From Oscillospiraceae bacterium (lineage in GTDB: Bacteria > Bacillota_A > Clostridia > Oscillospirales > Oscillospiraceae): 6,762 nucleotides of DNA. The stretch's first letter is position 1. Every line of letters begins with the position of its first letter. The stretch covers positions 1-6,762 of the forward strand of contig SVLA01000113.1 of assembly GCA_015068175.1 (NCBI GenBank), in the 5' to 3' direction. A program made the translations under genes and the position numbers. This document shows positions 1 through 5,157 of the stretch, in pieces. The notes beneath the pieces were generated by a model, which was not told the origin of the DNA, made no database searches, and saw only the letters and a program-made list of their open reading frames with translations.

Positions 1-1
1 C

Positions 2-1024
2 CAGGATCCCGACCAGGTGGCGGACTATAAGGAAAGCCCCCATTTCTTCAGTATGTTCTCCGAAGGGGAGAAATGGGGTTACCTGATGGACTGCCAAACT
101 GTGGCGGACCTGAATGACCTGGTGGAGTCGGGCCGCATCCGGGAACTGATCCGGGTCAACGAGGCCCTCCATGAGAAAAATTATTCCCGGGTGGCAGACC
201 TGGTGTGCCAGCGGGGCGCCCGGGCCGTCATGCTGGCCGGCCCCAGTTCCTCCGGCAAGACCACATCCGCCAACCGCCTGGCCACCCAGCTGCGGGTCCA
301 CGGCAAGAAACCCATCCTCATGAGCCTGGACGACTATTACCTGGACCGGGACAAGATCGCGCCCGGCCCCGACGGCAAAGTGGACCTGGAACATATCAAC
401 ACCATCGACACCGAACTCTTCGGCCAACACCTGGCCGCCTTGCTCCGGGGCGAAGAGGTGGAGATCCCCAGCTTTAATTTCAAGCTGGGCAAGCGGGTCT
501 GGCTGGGCCATAAAATGAAGATGCATCGGGATACGGTCTTCGTTATTGAGGGCCTCCACGCCCTGAATCCCGTGCTGCTGCCCAAGGAGCTGGACGGCAA
601 TCTGGTGTTCCGGCTCTATGTCAGCCCCCTGCTGCCCCTGAACCTGGATGACCATAACCGGATCCCCACCAGCTACCTGCGGCTCCTGCGGCGGATCGTC
701 CGGGACTTTGAAGGCCGCGGTACCAGCGTGGAGCGGACCATTGAGATGTGGTCCAGCGTCCAGGCCGGCGAGCGCCGCTGGATCTTCCCCTTCCAGGAAA
801 ATGCGGATGTGATCTTCAACAGCTCTACCCTTTATGAGCTGGCGGTGCTGAAAAAGCATATTTTCCCCCTTCTGACGGCGGTACAGCCGGAAAATCCCGC
901 CTATGAGGAGGTCCGGGCCATTGTCAAGGTCCTGAACTTCGTCCGGGAGGCCGATGTGGACGACGAGATCCCGCCCACGTCCCTGGTCCGGGAATTCATC
1001 GGCGGCAATACCTTCTACAGATAA
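2..1024 (+). CDS. Nucleoside (uridine-type) kinase, C-terminal part
   Basis: This is a P-loop kinase of the uridine/cytidine kinase and phosphoribulokinase superfamily, expected to phosphorylate a nucleoside with ATP in the cytoplasm. The frame is open to the left edge. A GTG at 17 could be read as a start, but the codons before it stay open (Q-D-P-D-Q) and no ribosome binding site is visible, so the gene most likely begins outside the window. Counting from that GTG, the Walker A loop GPSSSGKT lies at residues 75-82, the uridine-kinase-like SLDDYY at 103-108, VIEGLHALNP at 176-185 and the conserved LDDHNRIPTS stretch near 210-219. The C-terminus EFIGG plus a few residues is typical of a clostridial family of roughly 550 residues that carries threonyl-tRNA-synthetase-like N-terminal domains (TGS and second additional domain) before the kinase. 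Those domains would be outside this window; that architecture is family knowledge, not seen here. The true substrate is uncertain. Confidence 0.88.
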   Translation, partial: QDPDQVADYKESPHFFSMFSEGEKWGYLMDCQTVADLNDLVESGRIRELIRVNEALHEKNYSRVADLVCQRGARAVMLAGPSSSGKTTSANRLATQLRVHGKKPILMSLDDYYLDRDKIAPGPDGKVDLEHINTIDTELFGQHLAALLRGEEVEIPSFNFKLGKRVWLGHKMKMHRDTVFVIEGLHALNPVLLPKELDGNLVFRLYVSPLLPLNLDDHNRIPTSYLRLLRRIVRDFEGRGTSVERTIEMWSSVQAGERRWIFPFQENADVIFNSSTLYELAVLKKHIFPLLTAVQPENPAYEEVRAIVKVLNFVREADVDDEIPPTSLVREFIGGNTFYR

Positions 1025-1050
1025 AAAGCAAGCGCTGCCAAGGCGCATTA

Positions 1051-1080
1051 CAAAGGCTCCCTCTGACGAGGGGGCCTTTG
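1051..1080 (+). terminator. Hairpin downstream of nucleoside kinase, probable terminator
   Basis: The arms CAAAGGCTCCCTC and GAGGGGGCCTTTG pair over 13 positions with one G-T wobble, around a TGAC loop. It lies 26 bases after the kinase stop codon. The tail that follows (CCGTTTCC) is only weakly T-rich, so it may be an inefficient intrinsic terminator. The CTCCCTC/GAGGG core resembles short dispersed hairpins that I recall from Oscillospiraceae genomes, so it could also be one copy of an intergenic repeat family. The role is inferred from structure and position. Confidence 0.65.
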
Positions 1081-1138
1081 CCGTTTCCGCCATGCCGCCC
1101 AAAGCCACCGGGCAACCCAGTCACCCCTGCGTCATCGG

Positions 1139-1167
1139 TTGACTTTTGTGATCTTTGGAAGTATACT
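1139..1167 (+). promoter_or_regulatory. Sigma-A-type promoter of the hydrolase gene
   Basis: A -35 box TTGACT (1139-1144) and a -10 box TATACT (1162-1167) are separated by exactly 17 bases. Transcription would start near 1174, giving a leader of about 45 bases before the TTG start codon at 1219. The promoter begins right where the GC-rich sequence left of about 1138 gives way to AT-rich sequence, so the promoter appears to belong to the island it drives. Confidence 0.75.
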
Positions 1168-1181
1168 GAAGTATACTTCAG
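1158..1181. promoter_or_regulatory. Candidate operator: tandem repeat plus 16-bp palindrome
   Basis: GAAGTATACT occurs twice in direct tandem (1158-1167 and 1168-1177). The second copy runs into a perfect 16-bp palindrome, CTGAAGTATACTTCAG (1166-1181). The array covers the -10 box and the predicted transcription start of the hydrolase promoter, the position where a dimeric repressor would block RNA polymerase. No regulator gene is present in the window, so the binding protein is unknown. Operator function is inferred from symmetry and position. Confidence 0.5.
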
Positions 1182-1204
1182 CTAGACCAACTTGAATTTG
1201 CAAA

Positions 1205-1211
1205 AGAGGTG
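1205..1211 (+). promoter_or_regulatory. Ribosome binding site that fixes the TTG start of the hydrolase
   Basis: AGAGGTG lies 7 bases before TTG at 1219. An in-frame TGA at 1210-1212 rules out any earlier start, and no in-frame ATG follows close enough to keep the first beta strand and the oxyanion motif. TTG is therefore the best-supported start. The nonamer GAATTTGCA flanks this site on both sides (1194-1202 and 1215-1223), and the second copy contains the start codon. Confidence 0.7.
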
Positions 1212-1218
1212 AAAGAAT

Positions 1219-1962
1219 TTGCATTATGTTGAATTCGGAAAAGAAAACAATAACATAATCCTTCTTTTGCATGGAGGTGGGTTGTCGTGGTGGAATTATG
1301 AAGACGTAGCAAAATCACTTCAAAACGATTACCATGTAATCCTGCCAATACTGGACGGTCACGCAAAAAGCGAAAAACCTTTTACATCCATAGAAGATAA
1401 TGCTGATGAAATTATAAACTTTATTGATGCACATTTGGGAGGTTCTGTTTTTCTAATTGGTGGTTTATCCTTAGGTGGGCAGATTTTACTGGAGATTTTG
1501 TCGCAACGCAACGACATTTGCAAATATGCCATCATTGAAAGTGCGCTGGTTATCCCCTCAAAACTAATGCATTCTATGATTAAGCCCACCTTTGGAAGTT
1601 GTTATGGGTTAATACGACGCAAATGGTTTTCCAGATTGCAATTCAAGTCGCTTAAAATAAAGTCTGATTTATTTGATTACTATTTTAGAGATACTTGCGC
1701 CATATCCAAGAAAGATATGATTGCTTTTTTGCAGGCAAATTCGTTATATTCCTTAAAGGAATCCATAAAAAACTGTACTACAAAGGTTTATATATTTGTT
1801 GGCGAAAGAGAAAATATCGCAATACAAAAATCTGCCAAAATAATTCATCAAGCTTTGCCAGAGAGCGTATTACATGTCCTTCCTGAGTTGTATCACGGTG
1901 AGTTTTCCATAAATAAGGGCATAAACTATGCAAATAAAATTCGAGAGATAAACGGATACTGA
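1219..1962 (+). CDS. Alpha/beta hydrolase fold protein
   Basis: This 247-residue cytoplasmic protein shows the alpha/beta hydrolase pattern. A first strand IILLLHGGG (residues 13-21) carries the oxyanion-hole motif HGGG. The nucleophile elbow GLSLGG is at 82-87, with Ser84 as the likely nucleophile. A late strand VYIFVGERE (190-198) offers Glu196 or Glu198 as the acid, and YHGEFS (225-230) gives His226 as the catalytic base. There is no signal peptide. The length is normal for a single-domain esterase or lipase-like hydrolase, and the segment at about 112-185 would form the substrate lid. The substrate cannot be told from sequence. It starts at TTG behind a good ribosome binding site and has its own promoter. 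Base use differs sharply from its neighbours: 17 of 60 bases are G or C in 1381-1440, against 37 of 60 in 421-480 of the kinase gene. This points to acquisition by horizontal transfer. The next gene follows after 32 bases and is probably co-transcribed. Confidence 0.88.
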   Translation: MHYVEFGKENNNIILLLHGGGLSWWNYEDVAKSLQNDYHVILPILDGHAKSEKPFTSIEDNADEIINFIDAHLGGSVFLIGGLSLGGQILLEILSQRNDICKYAIIESALVIPSKLMHSMIKPTFGSCYGLIRRKWFSRLQFKSLKIKSDLFDYYFRDTCAISKKDMIAFLQANSLYSLKESIKNCTTKVYIFVGERENIAIQKSAKIIHQALPESVLHVLPELYHGEFSINKGINYANKIREINGY

Positions 1963-1981
1963 CAAATTCCAATTTGACAAA
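1963..1981 (+). repeat. Direct repeat, copy 1, left of the 84-residue gene
   Basis: CAAATTCCAATTTGACAAA begins directly after the hydrolase stop codon and matches 17 of 19 bases with the copy at 2256-2274. Each copy contains a short inverted repeat, CAAAT and ATTTG around a 4-base spacer. The 3' end of this copy merges with the ribosome binding site of the next gene. Confidence 0.6.
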
Positions 1982-1985
1982 GGAG
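1981..1985 (+). promoter_or_regulatory. Ribosome binding site that fixes the ATG at 1995
   Basis: AGGAG lies 9 bases before ATG at 1995. A longer in-frame reading from TTG at 1974 would translate through this site, so the ATG at 1995 is preferred. Confidence 0.8.
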
Positions 1986-1994
1986 TGTAAATTT

Positions 1995-2249
1995 ATGGAT
2001 AAAGAAACGATCGGAACCGTGCGATCCGTTGCAAAGCAATGGTGGTTGAAGGTGAATACGAAACCCGTACGAATGGGTGCCCTGGATGGCGCGACCTTTC
2101 CGCATATTATCACAGTCCAATATGTAGTGGGGGAGAACACCTACACCAACAGAAAATGGATCGGTGCAGGTAAGCCAGTCCCTGCTGTCGGAAGCAATGT
2201 GACCGTCCTTTATTGCTCTGATAAACCCAGTAAAGCAAAGATTCTCTGA
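1995..2249 (+). CDS. Conserved-type small protein of unknown function (84 residues)
   Basis: I do not recognise a defined function. The protein is 84 residues long with no signal peptide and no membrane segment. It looks mostly beta: alternating hydrophobic stretches such as IITVQYVV (38-45) and VTVLYC (69-74), with basic aromatic-rich patches KQWWLKVNTKP (14-24) and NRKWIGAGKPVP (52-63). The ending VGS-VTVLYC--KPSKAKIL resembles the last strand of small beta-barrel domains such as DUF3592, where a G-x-x-V-x-V-x-Y pattern precedes a proline. That resemblance is inference. I recall similar gut Clostridia proteins carrying the misleading label sugar ABC transporter permease; nothing here supports a permease. 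The start at ATG 1995 is set by AGGAG at 1981-1985. Base composition is intermediate between the hydrolase and the host-like genes, so it may have a different origin from the hydrolase. Near-identical 19-bp repeats bracket it, and a terminator hairpin follows. Confidence 0.75.
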   Translation: MDKETIGTVRSVAKQWWLKVNTKPVRMGALDGATFPHIITVQYVVGENTYTNRKWIGAGKPVPAVGSNVTVLYCSDKPSKAKIL

Positions 2250-2255
2250 TTGCAC

Positions 2256-2274
2256 CAAATTCCGATTTGCCAAA
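2256..2274 (+). repeat. Direct repeat, copy 2, right of the 84-residue gene
   Basis: CAAATTCCGATTTGCCAAA starts 7 bases after the small gene's stop codon and differs from copy 1 (1963-1981) at two positions only. Together the copies define a 293-bp unit, counted from the start of one to the start of the next, that contains just the 84-residue gene and its ribosome binding site. Confidence 0.6.
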
Positions 2275-2280
2275 TAATGA

Positions 2281-2308
2281 ACCGCAGCACCGATCATGGT
2301 GCTGCGGT
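2281..2308. terminator. Intrinsic terminator between convergent genes
   Basis: ACCGCAGCACC and GGTGCTGCGGT form a perfect 11-bp stem around the loop GATCAT. On the plus strand it is followed by CGTTCCGTTTATT, a moderate T-rich tail. On the minus strand the sequence after the stem (TCATTATTTGG) is also T-rich. It lies 31 bases past the small gene's stop and 12 bases past the stop of the minus-strand gene, so it probably ends transcription from both directions. Confidence 0.85.
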
Positions 2309-2320
2309 CGTTCCGTTTAT

Positions 2321-2599
2321 TCAGGGATAATTCAGGATCAGGGATACCAGGGTACACACCGCAACGGAGAAGTATCCGCAGCTAAGCCACAGACTCCGCT
2401 GACGAAGCAATTCCTTACTGCGATACAGCACCGCAAGGCCCAGGACGGAACCGCCCATTGTCAGGACGGCCAGGACCACTTTCAGCCAGCCGATCCCTGC
2501 GCCGCCGGCAAACAATGCGGCAATGAACAGCGCCAGGCAGATCAAAAGTGCCTTCAGCATGGTTTGTTCAAACTCTTTGTAACGGTGATGATCAGACAT
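2321..2599 (-). CDS. Small three-helix membrane protein of unknown function (92 residues)
   Basis: This 92-residue protein has a short charged N-terminus (MSDHHRYKEFEQ) followed by three hydrophobic segments at about residues 14-33, 37-60 and 72-90. It should span the membrane three times, with the basic loop YRSKELLRQR (59-68) probably on the cytoplasmic side. No catalytic or binding motif is visible and I do not recognise the family. The reading frame can be extended upstream, but ATG at 2599 is preferred. It has AAAGGA (minus strand, 2608-2613) 8 bases before it and a well-formed promoter just upstream of that, and the extension would run antisense through scpA. Base composition matches the host-like genes, not the island. 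It is convergent with the island genes and divergent from scpA, sharing only the promoter region with the latter. It could be a lineage-specific membrane protein; no function is assigned. Confidence 0.75.
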   Translation of the reverse strand: MSDHHRYKEFEQTMLKALLICLALFIAALFAGGAGIGWLKVVLAVLTMGGSVLGLAVLYRSKELLRQRSLWLSCGYFSVAVCTLVSLILNYP

Positions 2600-2626
2600 A
2601 ATGCAGGTCCTTTCGCAGTTTTTGCC

Positions 2627-2655
2627 ATCATACCACGATATTGTGCGAAACGCAA
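2627..2655 (-). promoter_or_regulatory. Extended -10 promoter of the minus-strand membrane protein gene
   Basis: Read on the minus strand, a -35 box TTGCGT (2655-2650) and a -10 box TATGAT (2632-2627) are 17 bases apart. A TG dinucleotide one base upstream of the -10 box makes it an extended -10 promoter. Transcription would start near 2620, about 20 bases before the ATG at 2599. Confidence 0.7.
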
Positions 2656-2699
2656 TAGTTTTTCCGCAGGGGATGAAATATGAAAATTTTGGGAAATAC

Positions 2700-2728
2700 T
2701 TGCACTGGGAGCCAAAGAATGTTATAAT
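2700..2728 (+). promoter_or_regulatory. Extended -10 promoter of the scpA operon
   Basis: TTGCAC (2700-2705) and a consensus TATAAT (2723-2728) are separated by 17 bases, with TG at 2720-2721 giving an extended -10 element. The predicted start near 2735 leaves a short leader of about 24 bases before the scpA ATG. No riboswitch or other leader structure fits in it. This looks like a strong housekeeping promoter and probably drives the whole operon to the right. Confidence 0.85.
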
Positions 2729-2758
2729 GTACCAAATTATCATGGGCAAGGAGCCGCT

Positions 2759-3550
2759 ATGGAAGAACCGCGTTACCGATTGGAGGGTATCGTCCGCACC
2801 CGCTCGGAAGAGATGGAGGATTTTGACGGTCCCCTGGATGTTATTTTTCTGCTGTTGAGCAAAAATAAAATAGAGATCCAGGATGTGTCCATCACCGCCA
2901 TTCTGGAGCAATACCTGGCCTATCTGGAAGAGATGAAGCGGCTGGATATGGAGATCGCCACGGAGTTCATCACCATGGCTTCCCACCTGATGCTCATCAA
3001 GACCAAGATGCTGCTGTCCGCCGCCGAACAGGCGGAAGCGGAGAGCGAACTGGACGAACTGCGAAAGTCCCTGATCGACCGGCAGCGGAAAGAGGCCATC
3101 GAGCAGATCCACAGCGCCATCACCTGGCTGGAACCCCGCAACGAGATCGGCCGCTGCCTTTTTACCAAGGAGCCGGAGCCGCTGCGCCGGGATCAGACCT
3201 ACCGCTATCAGCATGACACGCTGGACCTGCTGCGGGCCCTGGACAATATTGCCGAGCGGAATCAGCGGATGCTGCCGCCCCCCACGGTTAATTTCAAGGG
3301 CATCGTTGGCAAGGAACCGTACCCCGTCTCCCGCAAGTCCGGCGAACTGCTGCGGAAGCTGGTGCTCAAGGGCATCGAACGGCTGAAAAATCTCTTCAAA
3401 GGCAGCCGGTCCCGTTCCGAGATCGTGGCCACCTTTATCGCCATCCTGGATATGTGCAAAAATAACACCGTGGCATTGGAAGACGATGTGACCGGCGAGA
3501 ATCCCAACGTCCGTCTCCTGGACGCCACACTGAAAGAGGAGGGAACCTGA
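2759..3550 (+). CDS. scpA: Segregation and condensation protein A (kleisin of SMC complex)
   Basis: ScpA is the kleisin that bridges the heads of the SMC dimer and, with ScpB, forms bacterial condensin for chromosome compaction and segregation. The 263-residue length is typical. The N-terminal SMC-neck-binding region contains the hallmark FDGPLDVIFLLL (residues 22-33) and ILEQYLAYL (48-56), followed by ATEFITMASHLMLIKTKMLL (67-86). The charged middle (about 87-175) is the ScpB-binding and linker part. The C-terminus has the winged-helix signature SRSEIVATFIAILDMCKNNT (218-237), which binds the SMC head cap. AAGGAG at 2748-2753 precedes ATG at 2759, and an extended -10 promoter is just upstream. 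It is the first gene of the operon, and its stop overlaps the scpB start by one base (TGATG), which suggests translational coupling of the two partners. Confidence 0.96.
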   Translation: MEEPRYRLEGIVRTRSEEMEDFDGPLDVIFLLLSKNKIEIQDVSITAILEQYLAYLEEMKRLDMEIATEFITMASHLMLIKTKMLLSAAEQAEAESELDELRKSLIDRQRKEAIEQIHSAITWLEPRNEIGRCLFTKEPEPLRRDQTYRYQHDTLDLLRALDNIAERNQRMLPPPTVNFKGIVGKEPYPVSRKSGELLRKLVLKGIERLKNLFKGSRSRSEIVATFIAILDMCKNNTVALEDDVTGENPNVRLLDATLKEEGT

Positions 3551-4116
3551 TGGAATCTGAACAATTGCAAAGGGCCATCGAGGCCATTCTCTTCGCCGCC
3601 GGCGAACGGGTGGAGATCAGCCGCCTGGCCATGGCCCTGGAGACCGATGAAGCGGATATTGTCCGCGCCGCCGATGCATTGGCGGACACCCTGGCCTTCG
3701 ACCGCCGGGGCATCCGCGTTCTGCGGCTGGACAACGGCTACCAGATGGTCTCCTCCGGCGAAATGGCGGACTATGTGACCAAGGCCCTGGAGACCCGAAA
3801 ACCGCCGAAACTGTCGGCCGCCCAGTTGGAGACGCTGACCATCATAGCGTATTATCAGCCGGCCACCAAGGCCATGGTGGAGCAGATCCGGGGCGTGGAC
3901 AGTTCCTACTCCATTTCCGCTCTGCTGAACAAGAAACTCATCGAGGAAGCGGGCCGCCTGAATGTGCCGGGCCGCCCCATCCAGTACCGGACCACGCCGG
4001 ATTTCCTGCGGACCTTCGGCCTTTCCTCCCTGGAGGAACTGCCGGAGATCGAAAAGGTGACCTTCGGTGAACCCATTGCCGATGAGGCGGCGCCCCAGGC
4101 GCCCCAGGAGGGCTGA
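3550..4116 (+). CDS. scpB: Segregation and condensation protein B
   Basis: ScpB is a dimer of winged-helix proteins that binds the ScpA linker and regulates SMC engagement with DNA. The 188-residue protein shows the family landmarks: IEAILFAAGE (10-19) at the first winged helix, LDNGYQMVS (60-68), and the highly conserved second domain beginning LSAAQLETLTIIAYYQP (88-104). Next come the RGVDSSYSISALLNKKLIEE region (114-133), GR--VPGRPIQYRTT (135-149) and FGLSSLEELP (156-165). The start ATG at 3550 overlaps the scpA stop, with AGGAGGG at 3537-3543 six bases upstream. The last 20 residues form a short acidic, alanine- and proline-rich tail that is likely disordered. The next gene begins with the same one-base TGATG overlap. 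Confidence 0.96.
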   Translation: MESEQLQRAIEAILFAAGERVEISRLAMALETDEADIVRAADALADTLAFDRRGIRVLRLDNGYQMVSSGEMADYVTKALETRKPPKLSAAQLETLTIIAYYQPATKAMVEQIRGVDSSYSISALLNKKLIEEAGRLNVPGRPIQYRTTPDFLRTFGLSSLEELPEIEKVTFGEPIADEAAPQAPQEG

Positions 4117-4724
4117 TGGGCTGGTTTATCGCGCTGGGGATCCTGGTGATCCTGGCAATCCTGCCGCTGGGCGTCAGCGCGATCTACGAAGCCGGCGGCC
4201 CGTTGATCCGGCTCATTGCCGGACCTGTTCGTATTCAACTTTATCCCGGCAAGAACAAGGAAAAGGCGGAAAAGAAAAAACCTGCCCCTGCCGCTCCGGC
4301 CAAAAAACCGGCGGCAAAGGCAGCCACCGCCGAAAAGAAACCGGGCAAATGGACGGATTTTCTTCCCCTGGTCCGGACGGCCCTGGACTTTTTGGGCGAA
4401 TTCCGGCGAAAGCTCCGGGTCAAGGTCCTGGAAGTGAAGGTGACCATGGCCGGGGACGATCCCTGCGACCTGGCCACCAATTACGGCCGAGCCTGGGCTG
4501 CGCTGGGCAACCTTTGGCCCCGGCTGGAGCGGCTGTTTGTGATCAAAAAGCGGGATGTGCAGATCCAATGTGATTTTACAGCCACGGAAACGGTCATTTA
4601 TGCCCGGCTGGATCTGACCATCACCCTGGGCCGCCTGTTGAGCCTGGCGGTACGTTACGGCATCCGGGCCATCCGGGAATATCTGCAAATCATAAAATCG
4701 AGAAAAGGCGGTGCTTCTATATGA
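4116..4724 (+). CDS. DUF2953 domain membrane protein (YtfI-like)
   Basis: This 202-residue protein starts with one membrane helix (about residues 3-22), followed by a conserved-looking juxtamembrane stretch GGPLIRLIAGPVRIQLYP (27-44). A low-complexity linker of lysine, alanine and proline (45-77) comes next, then a C-terminal domain with GDDPCDLATNYGRAWAALGNLWP (113-135) and an amphipathic end. That order, and the position directly before gerW, match DUF2953 proteins such as B. subtilis YtfI, which is paired with YtfJ. The molecular function is unknown; a sporulation-related role is inferred from gene pairing. The start overlaps the scpB stop (TGATG), with AGGAGGG at 4106-4112. Its own stop overlaps the gerW start in ATGA. 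The Lys/Ala/Pro linker probably acts as a flexible, positively charged tether next to the membrane. Confidence 0.85.
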   Translation: MGWFIALGILVILAILPLGVSAIYEAGGPLIRLIAGPVRIQLYPGKNKEKAEKKKPAPAAPAKKPAAKAATAEKKPGKWTDFLPLVRTALDFLGEFRRKLRVKVLEVKVTMAGDDPCDLATNYGRAWAALGNLWPRLERLFVIKKRDVQIQCDFTATETVIYARLDLTITLGRLLSLAVRYGIRAIREYLQIIKSRKGGASI

Positions 4725-5116
4725 GCCATACTCTTCCCAATATGCTGGAGACCACCATCCAGAAGATCCGTGAAATGGTGGACGTCAATTCCGTCATCGG
4801 TGATCCCATCACCACCCCCGACGGTGTTACCATTATCCCCGTGTCCAAAGTCAGCGTAGGCTTTGGCGGCGGCGGAAGCGACTTCGTGTCCAAAAGCGGC
4901 GGCGCCGGTCACGAAAATCCTTTCGGCGGCGGCGCCGGCGGCGGTGTGAAGGTGACCCCCATCTGCTTTTTGATCGTGAAAGACGGCACCGTGCGGATGA
5001 TGCCCGTGGCCGCTCCTGCCAGCACCACGGCGGACCGTTTGGTGGAGCAGGTGCCCGACGTGCTGGACAAGCTGTCCGCGTTCATCGATTCCAGAACGGC
5101 GAAAAAGGAAGAATAA
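4721..5116 (+). CDS. gerW: GerW family sporulation protein (YtfJ)
   Basis: This 131-residue protein is a clear GerW/YtfJ family member. B. subtilis GerW is made in sporulation and is needed for normal spore germination. The N-terminal helix LETTIQKIREMVDVNSVIGDP (9-29) is typical, as are TTPDGVTIIPVSKVSVGFGGGGSDF (31-55), the glycine-rich loop around 60-75 and the strand VTPICFLIVKDGTVRMMPV (78-96). There is no signal peptide. It overlaps the end of the DUF2953 gene by four bases (ATGA), with AAGGCGG at 4705-4711 nine bases upstream. This tight linkage is common for the pair and supports a joint role. No separate sporulation promoter was recognised in front of it, so it may depend on the operon promoter or on one hidden inside the preceding gene. 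Confidence 0.93.
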   Translation: MSHTLPNMLETTIQKIREMVDVNSVIGDPITTPDGVTIIPVSKVSVGFGGGGSDFVSKSGGAGHENPFGGGAGGGVKVTPICFLIVKDGTVRMMPVAAPASTTADRLVEQVPDVLDKLSAFIDSRTAKKEE

Positions 5117-5157
5117 TTTCCTTTCCTCCGGGGAAAACTGGCTCCGGGTGAGAAAAT

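Noticed and set aside
954..1142. 62-codon plus-strand frame across the kinase stop and hairpin
   Set aside because: There is no ribosome binding site, it overlaps the conserved kinase C-terminus, and it reads through the terminator-like hairpin.
1172..1177. Second TATACT as an alternative -10 box
   Set aside because: No acceptable -35 box lies 16-18 bases upstream of it. The first copy at 1162-1167 has TTGACT at exactly 17 bases.
1926..2357. 143-codon open frame on the minus strand over the 84-residue gene
   Set aside because: It runs through the terminator hairpin and both direct repeats. The opposite strand has a well-spaced ribosome binding site and a more protein-like product.
2267..2683. 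138-codon plus-strand frame over the membrane protein gene
   Set aside because: The product is rich in Gln, His and Pro without structure, starts in front of a terminator hairpin and overlaps the promoter of the minus-strand gene.
2321..3214. A 297-residue reading of the minus-strand frame starting at 3214
   Set aside because: Its first two thirds lie antisense to scpA and have no protein-like pattern. The ribosome binding site at 2608-2613 and the promoter at 2627-2655 support the short form starting at 2599.
3906..4688. 260-codon open frame on the minus strand
   Set aside because: It is antisense to scpB and the DUF2953 gene, whose protein families are recognisable. The frame is open because of GC-rich codon bias, and its product is low-complexity and unlike any family.
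5122..5136. Short hairpin TTTCC/GGAAA between gerW and dacF
   Set aside because: The stem is only 5 bp and no T-run follows, so it is unlikely to be a terminator.
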